Assembly (NCBI GenBank): GCA_905221605.1 | Contig: CAJNDS010001491.1 | Location: 660,360 to 724,359, forward strand | DNA from: Symbiodinium natans | Taxonomy: Eukaryota > Sar > Dinophyceae > Suessiales > Symbiodiniaceae | DNA: 64,000 nucleotides | Reading direction: 5' to 3' | Part shown: positions 49,967 through 60,401 of the stretch, piece by piece | Numbering within the stretch: the stretch's first letter is position 1 | Layout of the letters: every line of letters begins with the position of its first letter | Translations under genes and position numbers: made by a program | Notes under the pieces: model-generated | Seen by the model: the letters and a program-made list of their open reading frames with translations, nothing else | Database searches by the model: none | Told to the model about the DNA's origin: nothing

Positions 49967-50390
49967 GCCTTGCCCCAGCCCTAAAACCTAAAACCTAAAC
50001 CCTAAACCCGAAACCCTCAACCCTCAACCCTCAACCCTCAACCCTAAACCCTAAACCCTAAACCCTAAACCCTAAACCCTTGTTCCCACGAGACCTGTTC
50101 CGGAACGCACCTGAGCAAAACCCTAAACCTGCAAGCTCCTGAAGTGGACCAGATGAGCCGTGGGTGTGCTTCGAGCCCGAAACCCTGAATCCCAAAACAT
50201 CCCAACCCCAAGCCTTGAATCCCAAGAATCCTTAAAATCCTTCAACCTGAAGCCTAGGTCTAGGGTTTAGGATTTAGGGTTTAGGGTTTAGGGCCTAGGG
50301 TCTAGGGTCTAGGGTTTGGGGTTTAGGGCTCAGGGTTTAGGGCTTAGGGTTTAGGGTTCAGGGTCGCAGCTTCACAGATCTGGTCCGCAG

Positions 50391-50449
50391 ATGGTTCGTC
50401 TGATTTGGGCTGCGAGGGCTGCTGCGTGGCGCCCGAAAAGCAGCTCCAG
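50391..50449 (+). CDS. Exon-like island, GA donor
   Basis: CCGCAG acceptor; frame MVRLIWAARAAAWRPKSSS; donor CCAG|GAACCT. The flanking repeats are in the reverse order, which lowers confidence. Confidence 0.35.
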
Positions 50450-50847
50450 GAACCTAAATCCCCAAAGCAGAGGGTTGAGGGCACCCCTACCACTCTAAAA
50501 ACCCCACATACCCCCCAAAACGCCCCAAGACCTCAGACCCCAAAGCCCCAAACCCTAAATCCCTGAAGTTTAGGGTTTAGGGTTTAGGGTTTAGGGTTTA
50601 GGGTTTAGGGTTTAGGGTTTAGGGTGACCTCAGAAGCCGGGCCTGAATCAGGTTGATTCGGCCCAAGTCAGGATTCAGGGCTTGGCCTGGAGATAGCGAG
50701 TCGCAACTGCCCACTTTATGCAGTTTTGTACCCGGAACTTCGAGCTTCGTAGCAGAACACTAGCATACGCACGCTAAAAGACAGTCAAAGTGAACGCCCA
50801 GGACCTTAAAGCCCCCAAGGACCAAAAGACTCCAAACCCGGTGTCAG

Positions 50848-50895
50848 AGGTCCTGGGGCAAGAGAACTTCTTGGCGGCGCTGTCGGCACACACAG
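50848..50895 (+). CDS. Exon-like island, GC donor
   Basis: GTGTCAG acceptor; frame VLGQENFLAALSAHT; donor ACAG|GCAGCC; could run further as GSLEGTPY. Confidence 0.45.
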
Positions 50896-51313
50896 GCAGC
50901 CTCGAAGGGACTCCTTACCCTCCGGCTTCTGAGCCCTACAAGCGGTAGTGTGCCCCCCGCCCCCCCTTCCACTCCAGGCCCTCAACCCTTGTTTGCGTGG
51001 GTTTAGTGTTTACAGGGTTTGGGGTTTCAGGGTTGGGGGTTTGAGGGCTAAGTGTTTACAGGCATTTGTTGGTTTAAGGGTTGGGTTTTTTGGGCGGGCC
51101 GGCTGACCGGTGTTTAGGGCTTCAGAATTCAAAGCGTTAAGCAGTCGTGAGGGTTTGCGGTTTTCGGCAGACCCCTCAACCCACAGCCCTCAACCCTGAA
51201 CCTAGACTTCACCTGGGCAGTGCTTTGGGATAATTTTGCATCTCCCTTCTTTCCCTTCTAAGGGAACCTTTTCATAGATGTTTTTCAATGGGCTTTAAAA
51301 ATCACTACTCAGT

Positions 51314-51401
51314 TAGGGTTTAGGGTTTAGGGTTTAGGGTTTAGGGTTTAGGGTTTAGGGTTTAGGGTTTAGGGTTTAGGGTTTAGGGTTTAGGGTTTAG
51401 G
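51314..51401. repeat. Perfect TTTAGGG array
   Basis: Twelve G-strand heptamers; the left flank to 51,000 holds only degenerate repeats. Confidence 0.95.
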
Positions 51402-51448
51402 GGTCGGCGCAGGGTTTTGGGCTCTGAGTTTACGGGGCCGTAGTCCAG

Positions 51449-51490
51449 GCAACATCGAAGAGATCGCCACGGAGTTGCTCCAGGCGCTGT
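51449..51490 (+). CDS. Exon-like island
   Basis: GTCCAG acceptor; frame NIEEIATELLQAL; donor CTGT|GTAGGG into TTTAGGG. Short helical piece. Confidence 0.5.
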
Positions 51491-51680
51491 GTAGGGTTTA
51501 GGGGTTAGGGTTTGGGGTTTGGGGTTTAGGGCTTAGGGCGTAGGGTTTAGGGTTTAGGGTTTAGGGTTTAGGGTTAGTCCACACACTTCATAACTTCTGG
51601 GCTCAAGCGTTGCAGACCTCCTAAAAGTTCCGAGGCCCCAGAACCATGCAGCCTCAACGACCCGCCCCTGATTTCTGCAG

Positions 51681-51735
51681 CGAAGGGGATGTGGGCCCAA
51701 AGCAGAGCTTGCGGGTCCGGGCCCTTTTCGTTTTT
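51681..51735 (+). CDS. Exon-like island with canonical donor
   Basis: TTTCTGCAG acceptor; frame EGDVGPKQSLRVRALFVF; donor GTGAGG then TTTAGGG. Confidence 0.5.
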
Positions 51736-52042
51736 GTGAGGGTTTAGGGTTTATACAGCCCTAAACCCTCAACCCCAAACCAAAGACAGGAGCTCGCGTT
51801 TAGGGTCTTTGTCTACCCAGTATCATCCAACATCCCAGAACAACCGGCATGGCCTTAAGGCCACAAGCCCCCCAGCCCTAAAGCCTCCCCCCCCGATGCT
51901 CACCGCTACAGTACCCCAGACCCCAGACCCCAAACCCTAGATTCAAACCCAACCTTAAACCCTAAACCCCAAACTACCCCAGAGCCTAATTTAAACCCTA
52001 AACCCTAAACCCTGAACCCCTCCCCCCCCCCGCCCACCCCAG

Positions 52043-53531
52043 GAGCTCGAAACTCTTCAAACGCCGCATGTGGCCTACTGGGCGGTGGTGGCCCGGCGCG
52101 TCGCCTACCCGGTCTTCTTCCAGGAGGATGCTTTGCCAGGCCGTTGCTTGGGGTTGTTAGGGGGTTCACGGTTTGGGGTTTAGGGTCTAGGGTTTATGCA
52201 GGGTTTAGAGGTGTGGGGGTCAACGTTCAGGGTTGAGGGTTCAGGGTTTCTGGGGGTTCGGGTTTCGTGTTCAGGGTTTGGGGGGGTTAGGGTCGAGGGT
52301 TTGCAGCGAGCCGCACTCTGCCAGTGGCGCTGATGGTAGACCGCCCGCCGTCTTTGTCTACCTTATCCCACACCCGCACCCAAGACAGTAGAACCCCAAA
52401 ACATCATCTAAGCACGAAGCCCTTAACCCCAAACCCTAAATTCATCTGAGCTCTCTATCTCTGGGCCGTTGGCAGCATTCTGAGGTAAAGGGTTTAGGAG
52501 GCATCCAGGGCTTAGGGGCCAGAGGGTACAAGGCCCATGAGGTTAGGTGGGAGCATCTTAAGAATCTAGGACCCAGAGTAGGCCCTTATCCCCTTTTCTG
52601 GAGGGTTTGGGTTCCCTTATCAGCAACTTATTAAACCAAAGAAGGTACCCGTTTTAATCCTGGGTTATTCTTGGGTCTGGTAGCCCTAAACCCTAAACCC
52701 TAAACTCTTCCTAGGTTACCTTGTGGTTCTAGGAGTCAAGGTCTCTGGGACTGAACATGCTGAGAGCAGTCTAAAGCTTGGCTTGGGAATGCTTTAGGGT
52801 TTAGGGTTTAGGGTTTAGCTACTTTAGGCTAGATTCTTGGGGGTAAACCCTAAACCCCTGCAAATGTTGCAGCCCCGAACCCAAACTTCGCAGGCGAGGT
52901 TCAGCGAGACGCACTGGCGGAGACGTGCCAGTACCTCCGGGGCTTCATCTCACAAAGCGTGGGCGAAGGCGCTCTTGGTTGGGGTTTAGGGTTTGGGGTT
53001 TGGGGTTTAGGGTTTAGGGTTTGGGTTTAGTGTTTTGGGTTTTTGGGTTAACCCAAAACACTAAACCCGAACCCTAAACCCTAAACCCGGGTTAACCCAA
53101 AACACTAAACCCAAACCCTAAACCCTAAACCCTAAACCCCAAACCCTAAACCCTGAACCCTAAACCCTAAACCCTAAACCCTAGACCCTAAACCCTTCTA
53201 GGCTCCCGCTTCGGGTTTAGAGGCGTGGGGGCGGGGAGGGGGGGGGGGGAGCCCCCCACTATCCTCGGCAATCTGAACCGGCCTAAGACCCAAGGCTGCC
53301 AACCGCCCGACCGTAGAACCCTGAAACTCTAAAACTCTAAACCCTAAACTACCCTAAACGCGAAAACCCGAAAACCCCAAACCCCTAAACCCTAAACCCT
53401 AAACCCTAAACCCTAAACCCTAAACCCTAAACCCTAAACCCTAAACCCTAAACCCCAATCCACCCGCAGGCGCCGTCTTTATGGCCCGGGGCTGCATCAT
53501 CGAGCTCGCCGCGGCCCTCCTGGACCCTTAG
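52043..53531 (+). CDS. Three exons of one gene, joined in phase; C-terminal part
   Basis: Exons 52,043-52,139, 52,894-52,977 and 53,470-53,531 share splice phase 1 at both junctions (CCAG|GCCGTT...CGCAG|GC and CTTG|GTTGGG...CGCAG|GC). The protein reads ELETLQTPHVAYWAVVARRV AYPVFFQEDALPG, then EVQRDALAETCQYLRGFISQ SVGEGALG, then AVFMARGCIIELAAALLDP and TAG at 53,529-53,531, which may be the true stop. Alternating amphipathic stretches suggest an all-helical repeat protein, but I recognise no family. The first intron is GC-AG, 754 bp; the second is GT-AG, 492 bp and telomeric. Confidence 0.7.
52978..53469 (+). other. Telomeric fold-back intron of the preceding gene
   Basis: Starts GTTGGGGTTTAGGG, runs as G-strand to about 53,045, turns through TTTTGGGTTAACCCAAAA, then C-strand to about 53,196. 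A second GGGTTAACCC junction occurs at 53,088, and more C-strand repeats lie at 53,388-53,453 before CGCAG. Confidence 0.8.
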
Positions 53532-53725
53532 GTGCTGACCTGGTAGCCTTTCACCTTCTTGCGGGGACTAAAGGAGGGTTTAGGGTTTAGGGTTTAGGGT
53601 TTAGGGTTTAGGGTTTAGGGTTTAGGGTTTAGGGTTTAGGGGAGCCTTATTAGGGACCTTAGGGGTTCTTGGGGGGTTATTTAGGGGCTACTTAGGTATA
53701 GGGACCACATAAGGGTTACAAAGGG

Positions 53726-53802
53726 GTTGGATGTTCCCCCTTCTGCTAACATGGTCCCTTAGTATGGGCCCTTCAGGGCATCCCTTATGTACCCGTTTTA
53801 TT

Positions 53803-53839
<37 letters not shown>

Positions 53840-53942
53840 AATTTTCAGGGACCATGTAAATACCCTTGTCCTTAATCGGGATTATAGTACCTCCAATTAA
53901 CATCCCTATTCAGGACTGTTCGCATAAGGGCGAACATCCCAG
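53726..53942. mobile_element. MITE-B copy with insert
   Basis: GGATGTTCCCCCTTCTGCTAAC at left and CATAAGGGCGAACATCCC at right; the middle has a 30-bp TA microsatellite (about 53,808-53,837) and ACATGGTCCCTTAGT sequence seen also at 54,320. Confidence 0.6.
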
Positions 53943-54298
53943 CCTTTCGCCTTCTTGTTAAGATGCCCTTGGAACGCTGAACCCTGAAAGTTCCCAAAAG
54001 GCCCTAAAGCCAATACAAACCCTTAAACATCCGTGAAATCTGAGAAGCCCTCAGCCCTAGAGAACACTCAGCCGGTAAGGACCCCACTTTGCGCGCTGCG
54101 CCGCGGCCGCGGAGACCGGGGTAGGGGTTTAGGGTTTAGGGTTTTGGGTTTAGGGCAGGGTTTTATAGGGTTTTAGGGTTTAGGGTTGAGGGTTGAGGGT
54201 TGACGGTTGAGGGTTGACGCCCTTGCAGCCCTAAGCCCCCAAACCCGAAGCGCAAGACCTTGCACATCCTAAACCCCAGACCCCGGCTTTCAAGGAGG

Positions 54299-54367
54299 TT
54301 TTAAGGGTAGTTACATGGTCCCTTAGTCTGGTATAGGGTACACACGAAGGGACCATGTAACCACCTG
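54299..54367. mobile_element. Short palindrome with GTTACATGGTCCCTT arms
   Basis: GTTACATGGTCCCTTAG inverted at AAGGGACCATGTAACC. Related half-sites occur at 23,545-23,640 and inside the element at 53,726. Confidence 0.5.
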
Positions 54368-54496
54368 GAGAATTGTGACATCTATCAGGGGCGTCTCGGC
54401 CGCCAGGTAGGTTTTGGCTTTCAGGGGCGGTGGAGGGCTCCTTGTGCCCTGTCTCACGGTTTAGGATCGAGGTACTGAAACTCAGAACCCTAAACC

Positions 54497-54588
54497 TTTG
54501 GATGTTCCGCCTTATGCTAACAGTCCTTAATAGGGACCCCTATTTTCATTCCTCTTCAGGACTGTGAGTATAAGGGGGAACATCCCAA
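54497..54588. mobile_element. MITE-B inserted in telomeric DNA
   Basis: TTTGGATGTTCCGCC arm and GGGGGAACATCCCAA arm. The repeat CCTAAACC (54,489-54,496 and 54,589-54,596) on both sides is itself telomeric, though such a match could also arise by chance in this context. Confidence 0.7.
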
Positions 54589-55337
54589 CCTAAACCCTAG
54601 CTTTGGAGCTGGAGCGAAGACATGCCCCCATTCCAAGCCCCGTACTCAGAACCCAACGCCCCCTAAACCAAAGAAGAGGGAGGGCTTGAGGGTTAAGGGC
54701 TCAAGGGCATTTGGGATTTGGGGTTTAGGGTTAACGGTCCAAACCCTCAACCCTAAACCCTCGAACCCTGAACCCTACGGGCATTCCGGGGTTTCAAGGA
54801 GTTTAAGTGCGGAGGGGCTTTCGGGTTGGGAGATTCGCAAAGAGCCGAATGCCCCTGAGAACAGTTTCTCGACCGGACACCGGCCAGCGCACTTAATCCT
54901 AAACCCTTAAGCCGCTTCAGCCCTCACAAACCCAAAACAACACCCTAAGCCCTCAACCTTTAAATCGTTTAAGAGTGAATACTTGCACGTACCAACAGCG
55001 TTTATTCTTAGGAGCTACCGTACGTTTATTTCATTAAAGGTGTGTGTGAGCCGACCTTCGATTATTCGTCCAAGCTTTTGTGCATTTCTATTCGTTGGGA
55101 CTTTTTAACAGTGATAGTACGTTGGGGGAGCGAAAAAGGCCCACAAGAACAAGAAAAACTGTCGCGACGAATTATGCCCTTTCGATATAGTTGTCTTATC
55201 TTTCCTTTGGTTTGCATTATGTTTCACAACTTCTAGCACCTAAAATTTAGCTAATTCGCTGACTTCATCCACTTCATGTAGTCCTCTGTTCTGTCATCTC
55301 CTTCAGACATGCGCCCTTAAGTGCTAAACCCTACAAT

Positions 55338-55440
55338 TTGGGATGCTCCCCCCTTATACTAACAGTCCTTAACAGGGATTAAAGCACCCCCTCTTATAAT
55401 CCCTATTGCGGACTGTTAGTATAAGGAGGAACATCCCACT
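55338..55440. mobile_element. MITE-B with target duplication CTACAAT
   Basis: TTGGGATGCTCCCCC arm, GGAGGAACATCCCA arm, inner AACAGTCCTTAACAGGGATT arms. CTACAAT at 55,331-55,337 and 55,441-55,447, within a 9-bp match of 8/9. Confidence 0.8.
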
Positions 55441-55605
55441 CTACAATCCTACACCCTCAACCTAAACCCTTATCTCCGACACTCTAAACAGCCTGAAGCC
55501 CATAAATCGTATTTTCTGAGCTTAGAGGTAGTACCCCCTTTGCATCCCACGAATCCTCATCGTGAAAAGCCCAAATAGGTACTAGGATGCCCAGTAGTAC
55601 GCTTA

Positions 55606-55692
55606 TTCCCTTTTTGGGGGGTTTAGGTTCCCTTATAAACCCCTTTAAGCAAAAAAGGGCACCCTTTTTAAGCCTTGGTTACTGGGCAGCCT
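55606..55692. mobile_element. Element D copy
   Basis: TTTAGGTTCCCTTATAAACC ... AAAAAAGGGCACCCTTTT; same family as 41,630 and 52,597. Confidence 0.5.
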
Positions 55693-55807
55693 AGGGTACC
55701 CCTAGCACTTCTGAGTGCAAAGCCCAGGCAGAGGTTCGACTCTTCCCCGAGGGCGAGAAGGTTGGTCCAGTGACGGCCGCGGCCACTCATCTCAAGGGTT
55801 TTGGGGT

Positions 55808-55912
55808 TTAGGGTACACGAATATGGGGTTTCCGAAACTTAGGGGTCATGATATGGGAATCCTACTATTAGGGGTCTATATTAGGGGTCCCTTATTTTTC
55901 GTAAACCCCCCC
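55808..55912. mobile_element. Element E copy
   Basis: AATATGGGGTTTCCGAAACTT ... TTTTTCGTAAACCCCCC; same family as 14,715. Confidence 0.45.
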
Positions 55913-56199
55913 ACATATCGCCACGCTTTTGCAGGGACATATGGGGTGCATGACGTTGATTCAACTATTATTGTCATGATTCGCCTGTCAGTCTACAGGT
56001 TTTTGGAAAAAGCGCGAGCGTGTTCGAAGTCGCTGGAACATGGTTTCTCAATGACTGCAAACTAGTTCACAAGATAAAGGGTCAGAACAAGACGAAAAGG
56101 TTCGGGGCTTAGGGTCGAGGGATTAGTTTAGGTGCTGAGGGTTTGGAGTTGAGGGTTTCGAGCTTAGGACCCTAAGCCCTAAGCCCTAAACCCTAAAGT

Positions 56200-56880
56200 G
56201 CAAGGTCAGAGAGCTGCTGGCTTTGGGCGAGACAGGTACAGGCGGGCGTCCGAGAGGAGAAGGTGGGTTGAGAGTTTCTGGAAGGTCTGGGGATTTGGGC
56301 TTGAGGGCTGAGGGCCAGTACAGCTGTACAACAAGACTCTTGTAGCTACTTCAACAGCCGCTTGTAGAAGAGTAGCCGTCAAACATTTGCAGAAGAGTAG
56401 TGGCTGCAATGAGCCACGGCTACTTCTAGCCGCTACACATGTGGCTACTTCAACAGGAAGTGTATTGTAGTGGCTGCTACTGCACTACAGCACTTTCTAC
56501 TTTCTACTCTTTTCTGGCTGTGGCTGGAAGTAACATCTGTCTATACAGTTTCTGGCAGATAACAACAAATTGCAACACCCTCCGGCTACTAGCAGTGGTG
56601 TTCTTGCTTGTAGATGTAGAGTTCTCACCTAAGATCTACATGTTTCTAGCAAGCTCCTGCATAACTCTCGCTCAAAGCTAGAAGGAACTCCAGTGTGCAG
56701 CTGGTAAGACAACTGCCAAGCCTCATGGTGTTACAGTGAATCTCAATGCAGCTACATAGAAAAGAGCCACCGAAGGTTTTACAAGTAGATAAGTAGATAT
56801 CTAAGCAAGCAAGAGATGATTGGCGCTGGCAACCGGCTCTCATATCCTTCAGTTGCGGGAAGTATTGAGGGTTCAGTTTT
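56200..56880. other. Unassigned stretch rich in GGCTACT motifs
   Basis: Repeated GTAGCTACTTCAACA / GTGGCTACTTCAACAG and AGAAGAGTAG motifs at 56,330-56,520, no telomeric repeats, several short frames but none convincing. Possibly a decayed transposable element. Confidence 0.35.
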
Positions 56881-56955
56881 TGTTACCCTAAACCCTAAAC
56901 CCTAAACCCTAAACCCTAAACCCTGAACCCTGAACCCTAAACCCTAAACCCTAAA
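56880..56955. repeat. CCCTAAA array
   Basis: About ten C-strand heptamers with two CCCTGAA units, left of the exon pair at 56,975. Confidence 0.95.
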
Positions 56956-56974
56956 CATCCTTCCGTCAGTCCAG

Positions 56975-57187
56975 GCGTGTCACGCTCCATCGCCGTTCCC
57001 CTGCTCGCCACGCTCTTGGGAGACTCGCAGGCTGGCCTCTTTGTGGTACTTTACCGTAACTTTAGATCCTTACCTTTTTTGGGTTTATTGGGTTTCTTAG
57101 TAAGGCAGCTAAAAGTTTAATTTATAGCTACCCTCCTAAGTGCAGCCAAGGCCTGAAGCCAGCAAGTTGGGCCAAGCCCGAAAGAAG
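56975..57187 (+). CDS. Exon pair split by a family I introner
   Basis: 56,975-57,034 follows TCCAG and reads VSRSIAVPLLATLLGDSQA; 57,151-57,187 continues LKPASWAKPER to a GT donor. Splicing out 57,035-57,150 (GC-AG) keeps the frame through ...QAG-LKP.... The presence of an introner is independent support that this is coding. Confidence 0.6.
57035..57150 (+). mobile_element. Introner-like element, family I (copy 2)
   Basis: 116-bp relative of the intron at 17,132-17,253, sharing TTTGTGGT-CTTTAC, TAACTTTAGATCCTT, GGTTTATTGGG and AAGTGCAGCCAAGG in order. GGCCT at both ends (57,034-57,038; 57,150-57,154). The donor here is GC instead of GT because the target site differs. Confidence 0.75.
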
Positions 57188-57217
57188 GTCTTGGGGGTTT
57201 CGAGTTCAGAGTTTTTG

Positions 57218-57272
57218 GAGGTTCACCCTTATACGAACAGTCCTTGATAGGGATGATAGTAGGGGGTACTAG
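57218..57272. mobile_element. MITE-B half element
   Basis: GGTTCACCCTTATACGAACAGTCCTTGATAGGGAT left arm only; the right arm is lost. Confidence 0.5.
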
Positions 57273-57464
57273 CTCGGTAGGCCCTTGGGAAGTGCTATTT
57301 CCCTTATTGGGTTTAAGAGGACCTTCAGAAAGACTTTTCAGAGTGGTTTCAAGGGCCTTCCAAGTTCGAATTCGGGTTTTAGGGCTAAGAGCTCAGTTTT
57401 GATTTTCTGGATTGGGGGGGGGGGGGGGGGGCGAGCGGGATATGGAGAGGGGTTCAGGGTAAGC

Positions 57465-57527
57465 AGGGTTTAGGGTTTAGGGTTTAGGGTTTAGGGTTTA
57501 GGGTTTAGGGTTTAGGGTTTAGGGTTG
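57465..57527. repeat. Perfect TTTAGGG array
   Basis: Nine G-strand heptamers after a G-run. Confidence 0.95.
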
Positions 57528-57852
57528 AGAACCCAACACCCCTCCAGGTGTTTCGAGTTGAGAAGCCTTACTTTTTCAAGTTCGAAGCTCGGGCTGTAAG
57601 ACGCTGAAGTTATCTTTGGTGGGTTACCCCTAAACCGGCCGTAAACCCTAAACCCTAAAACCCAAATAGCCCACAACTCGAAAACCCAAACTCCCTAAAA
57701 CCCTGAACCCTACTGACCCTTAACCCTCAGAGCCTCCAATCCTAAACCCTCAGAACCCGAAAACCCCAAACCTTGAGCCCAAAACTTCTTCCGCCCTACG
57801 CTTCTTACAGCCCCTCAAGCTACCCGCAAGCCCTCCATCGCCACCGCAGCAG

Positions 57853-57903
57853 GATGCGGGCGACGCCGGGGTGGCGTCCGCCGCCGACATGCGCCACGGT
57901 GCG
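57853..57903 (+). CDS. Exon-like island, 17 codons
   Basis: GCAGCAG acceptor; frame DAGDAGVASAADMRHGA; donor GCG|GTTGAGGG into TTTAGGG. Phase 0. Confidence 0.5.
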
Positions 57904-58269
57904 GTTGAGGGTTTAGGGTTTAGGGTTTGGGGTATATAGGGTTTAGGGTTTAGGGTTTGGGTATATAGGGTTTAGTGTTTCGGGTTTGAGGGTTTAGGGT
58001 TTTGGGTTTAGGGTTTGAGGTTTGAGGGTTTAACACGGGGGCCTTTGAATCCTAAAGCCCTGCAAACCCCAAAGCCCTAAACCCCAAACAGAACAGGTAA
58101 AGCCCTAAAACCCCCAAAGCCGGCAAACCCCCTAAACCTCCTAAACTCCCAAAAAGCCCCTTAAGCTCCAAGCCCCTAAGCACAAGATGGTTTGTCGTTT
58201 CTGTTACTGTAGGGATTCAGGGGTGTAGATTCGCGCGTTTCGGGCTCTGGAGCTTTTCGGCTTCCTGGG

Positions 58270-58735
58270 GGTGTTAAGAGTTGGGGTTTAGGGTTTAGGG
58301 TTTAGAGTTTAGGGTTTAGGGTTTAGGGTTTAGGGTTTAGGGTTTAGCATTTAGGGTAAGGGTCTTTAAGATATTGGGGTTTTGGGTTCTTAGGGTTTTG
58401 TAGAGTTTGAATGGGGGCTTGTTGTTGAGCTCATGAGGGTGGTGGCTTGCAGTACTTGACCCTGAAGGTCAGTTTCTCGAGCAGGCGGGGGGGTCACACC
58501 CGAAACCCCAAGCCCTCATAGAATAGTAGGGGGAGTGTGTCGGGGTGCCCCTTTGCAGGGGGGGGGCGGGGGGGGTCCGGGCACCCCCTAAACCCTAAAC
58601 CCTAAACCCGAAACCCGAAACCCGAAACCCTAAACCCTAAACCCTAAACCCGAAACCCTAAACCCTAAACCCTCGACCCTAGACCCTAGACCCTAAACCC
58701 TAAACCCCAAACCCCAAACCCCAAACCCTAAACCC
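58270..58735. repeat. TTTAGGG block then CCCTAAA/CCCGAAA block
   Basis: 58,270-58,345 G-strand; 58,590-58,735 C-strand with CCCGAAA and CCCTAGA variants; GC-rich unique sequence between. Confidence 0.9.
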
Positions 58736-58838
58736 TCTGAACTTAACACACTCTGAGGTGCTTTAGAGTCTGGACATTCTTGGGGCCGGGTTAGGGGACC
58801 CCTGTGAAGCCAAGGCTGACCGCCTTGTTGTTGCACAG

Positions 58839-58872
58839 CGAGTACACCATCAAGGACCCCTCCTGGGAAGTG
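58839..58872 (+). CDS. Exon-like island with GC donor inside a CCCTAAA array
   Basis: TTGCACAG acceptor; frame EYTIKDPSWEV; donor GTG|GCCCTAAACCC. The C-strand array starts at the splice site, as in the insertion intron at 19,355. Confidence 0.5.
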
Positions 58873-59062
58873 GCCCTAAACCCTAAACCCTAAACCCTAA
58901 ACCCTCAACCCTCAACCCTAAGCCCTAAACCCTAAACCCTAAACCCTAAACCCTAAACCCTAAACCCTAAACCCTAAACCCTAAACCCTAAACCCTAAAG
59001 CCTAAGCCCTAAACCCTAAACCCTAAACCCTAAACCCTAAACCCTAAACCCTAAACCCTAAT
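58873..59062. repeat. CCCTAAA array
   Basis: About 27 C-strand heptamers with small CCCTCAA and CCCTAAG patches. 59,070-59,230 is unique AT-richer sequence with GGGACCTT-type short repeats. Confidence 0.95.
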
Positions 59063-59444
59063 CATCAAGGGACTACAGGAGGGACCCTCATGAGGGACCT
59101 TCGGGGTTACTTCGGGGTTAGGCTACTTCGGTACATAGGGACAATCTAACGTGTATATGGGGGCCTTTATAGGGGGAACAATCAGATGAAGGGTCCCTTC
59201 TAGGGGTTCCTCCTCATCATAATCCCTGAGAGCGGAGCCTGGTTGGGGAGCCTTGGGCGAGTTGTCCACCCCACAGCCAGACCTCGTTATGTTGCAGCAG
59301 GGTTTTCAGGAACCCTTAGGGAACCCCAAACCCGCAACCCTAAACCCCAAACCCTAAACCCCATTATCCCCATAAACACCTTTATCTCCAAACCCTTAAC
59401 CCTAGACCTTAAACCCAAAACCCTAAGCCCTAAAGCCTGTTCAG

Positions 59445-59546
59445 GGATTCACGGGTGTGGGGGCCTCCGGGACCGTCGCAGAACAGGACGGCGCGCTGTG
59501 CCACAGCGCCGCGCCCTGCGCAGGACGTCCCAGGGCTCTGGACTAC
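59445..59546 (+). CDS. Exon-like island (strong) with telomeric donor
   Basis: TGTTCAG acceptor; 34 codons GFTGVGASGTVAEQDGALCH SAAPCAGRPRALDY; donor TAC|GTTTAGGG. C-strand left, G-strand right. Confidence 0.6.
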
Positions 59547-59619
59547 GTTTAGGGTTTAGGGTTTAAGGTTTAGGGTTTAAGGTTTAGGGTTTAGGGTTTA
59601 AGGTTTAGGGTTTAGGGTA

Positions 59620-59724
59620 CGTATAACCCCAACTAGAACTGCACTTATCGGCCCCTCAGTCCCCGAAGTAGGTTGTGCGTAGACTTCTAGTTGGGGGCTA
59701 GAAGTACCCATGAACCTCCAAGTA
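59620..59724. mobile_element. MITE-A copy (diverged)
   Basis: Ends CATGAACCTCCAAGTA with inner arms AACCCCAACTAGAA / CTTCTAGTTGGGG; left end eroded into telomeric repeats. Confidence 0.55.
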
Positions 59725-59819
59725 GAAGCCCCGACTCCCGCCGTCGCGCTGTGCTGAACTCGGATGCCCCGTAGTGCCTTTAATCTGTCCCAACATATGA
59801 AAGCAGGGTTTGTATTTCT

Positions 59820-59926
59820 GTTTTTGGGGTGAGTGTATAAAAGGTTCCTTTTTGCTATTGGTGAGTGTAAATGTTGGGTGTCCTTTTGGGGGTACCAGAA
59901 ATATATACCCTGCTTCATATGAAAGC
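59820..59926. mobile_element. Interspersed element F, copy 2
   Basis: Matches 35,810-35,912: GTGAGTGTA, TTGGGTGTCCTTTTGGGGGT, ACCAGAAATATA and TGCTTCATATG in order. Confidence 0.55.
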
Positions 59927-59960
59927 TTGAAGGCTTAGCGATTAAAGAAAAACGGGTACC

Positions 59961-60061
59961 TTGGGATAGTCCCCCTTATACTAACAGTCTTTAATCGGGA
60001 TAAGAATATTTTGTATTCTAGTCCCTAGTAAGGACTGTTAGATTAAGAGGGAACATCCCAA
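59961..60061. mobile_element. MITE-B copy
   Basis: TTGGGATAGTCCCCCTTATA arm and AAGAGGGAACATCCCAA arm; inner ACTAACAGTCTTTAATCGGG arms. GGGTAC on each side may be the target duplication. Confidence 0.7.
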
Positions 60062-60401
60062 GGGGTACTCTACCCTTATTGTAGGTTGGCTTGCAGGTCT
60101 TCTGTGGGCTGAGGGTTAGGTGCTGCGCTGGGTTCGGCGTCTTCTTGCAGAGCAGAACCGAACCTTGAACACCCTCAAGTCAACTTCGAACCCTAAACCC
60201 TAAACTCTATGCCCTAAATCCCAAACCCTAAACCCCTACACCCTAAACCCCAAACCCCAATCCGAAACCCTAAGCCGCAAACCACACGAACAAGAGGTCA
60301 GAGCCTGTTCGTTCCCGGGTCTGAACCCAAAACCTCAGACTGCAATCTCAACCCAGGGTATGGGGTTTAGGGGTTGAGGGTGTGGGAGCTTGGGAGTTTA
60401 G

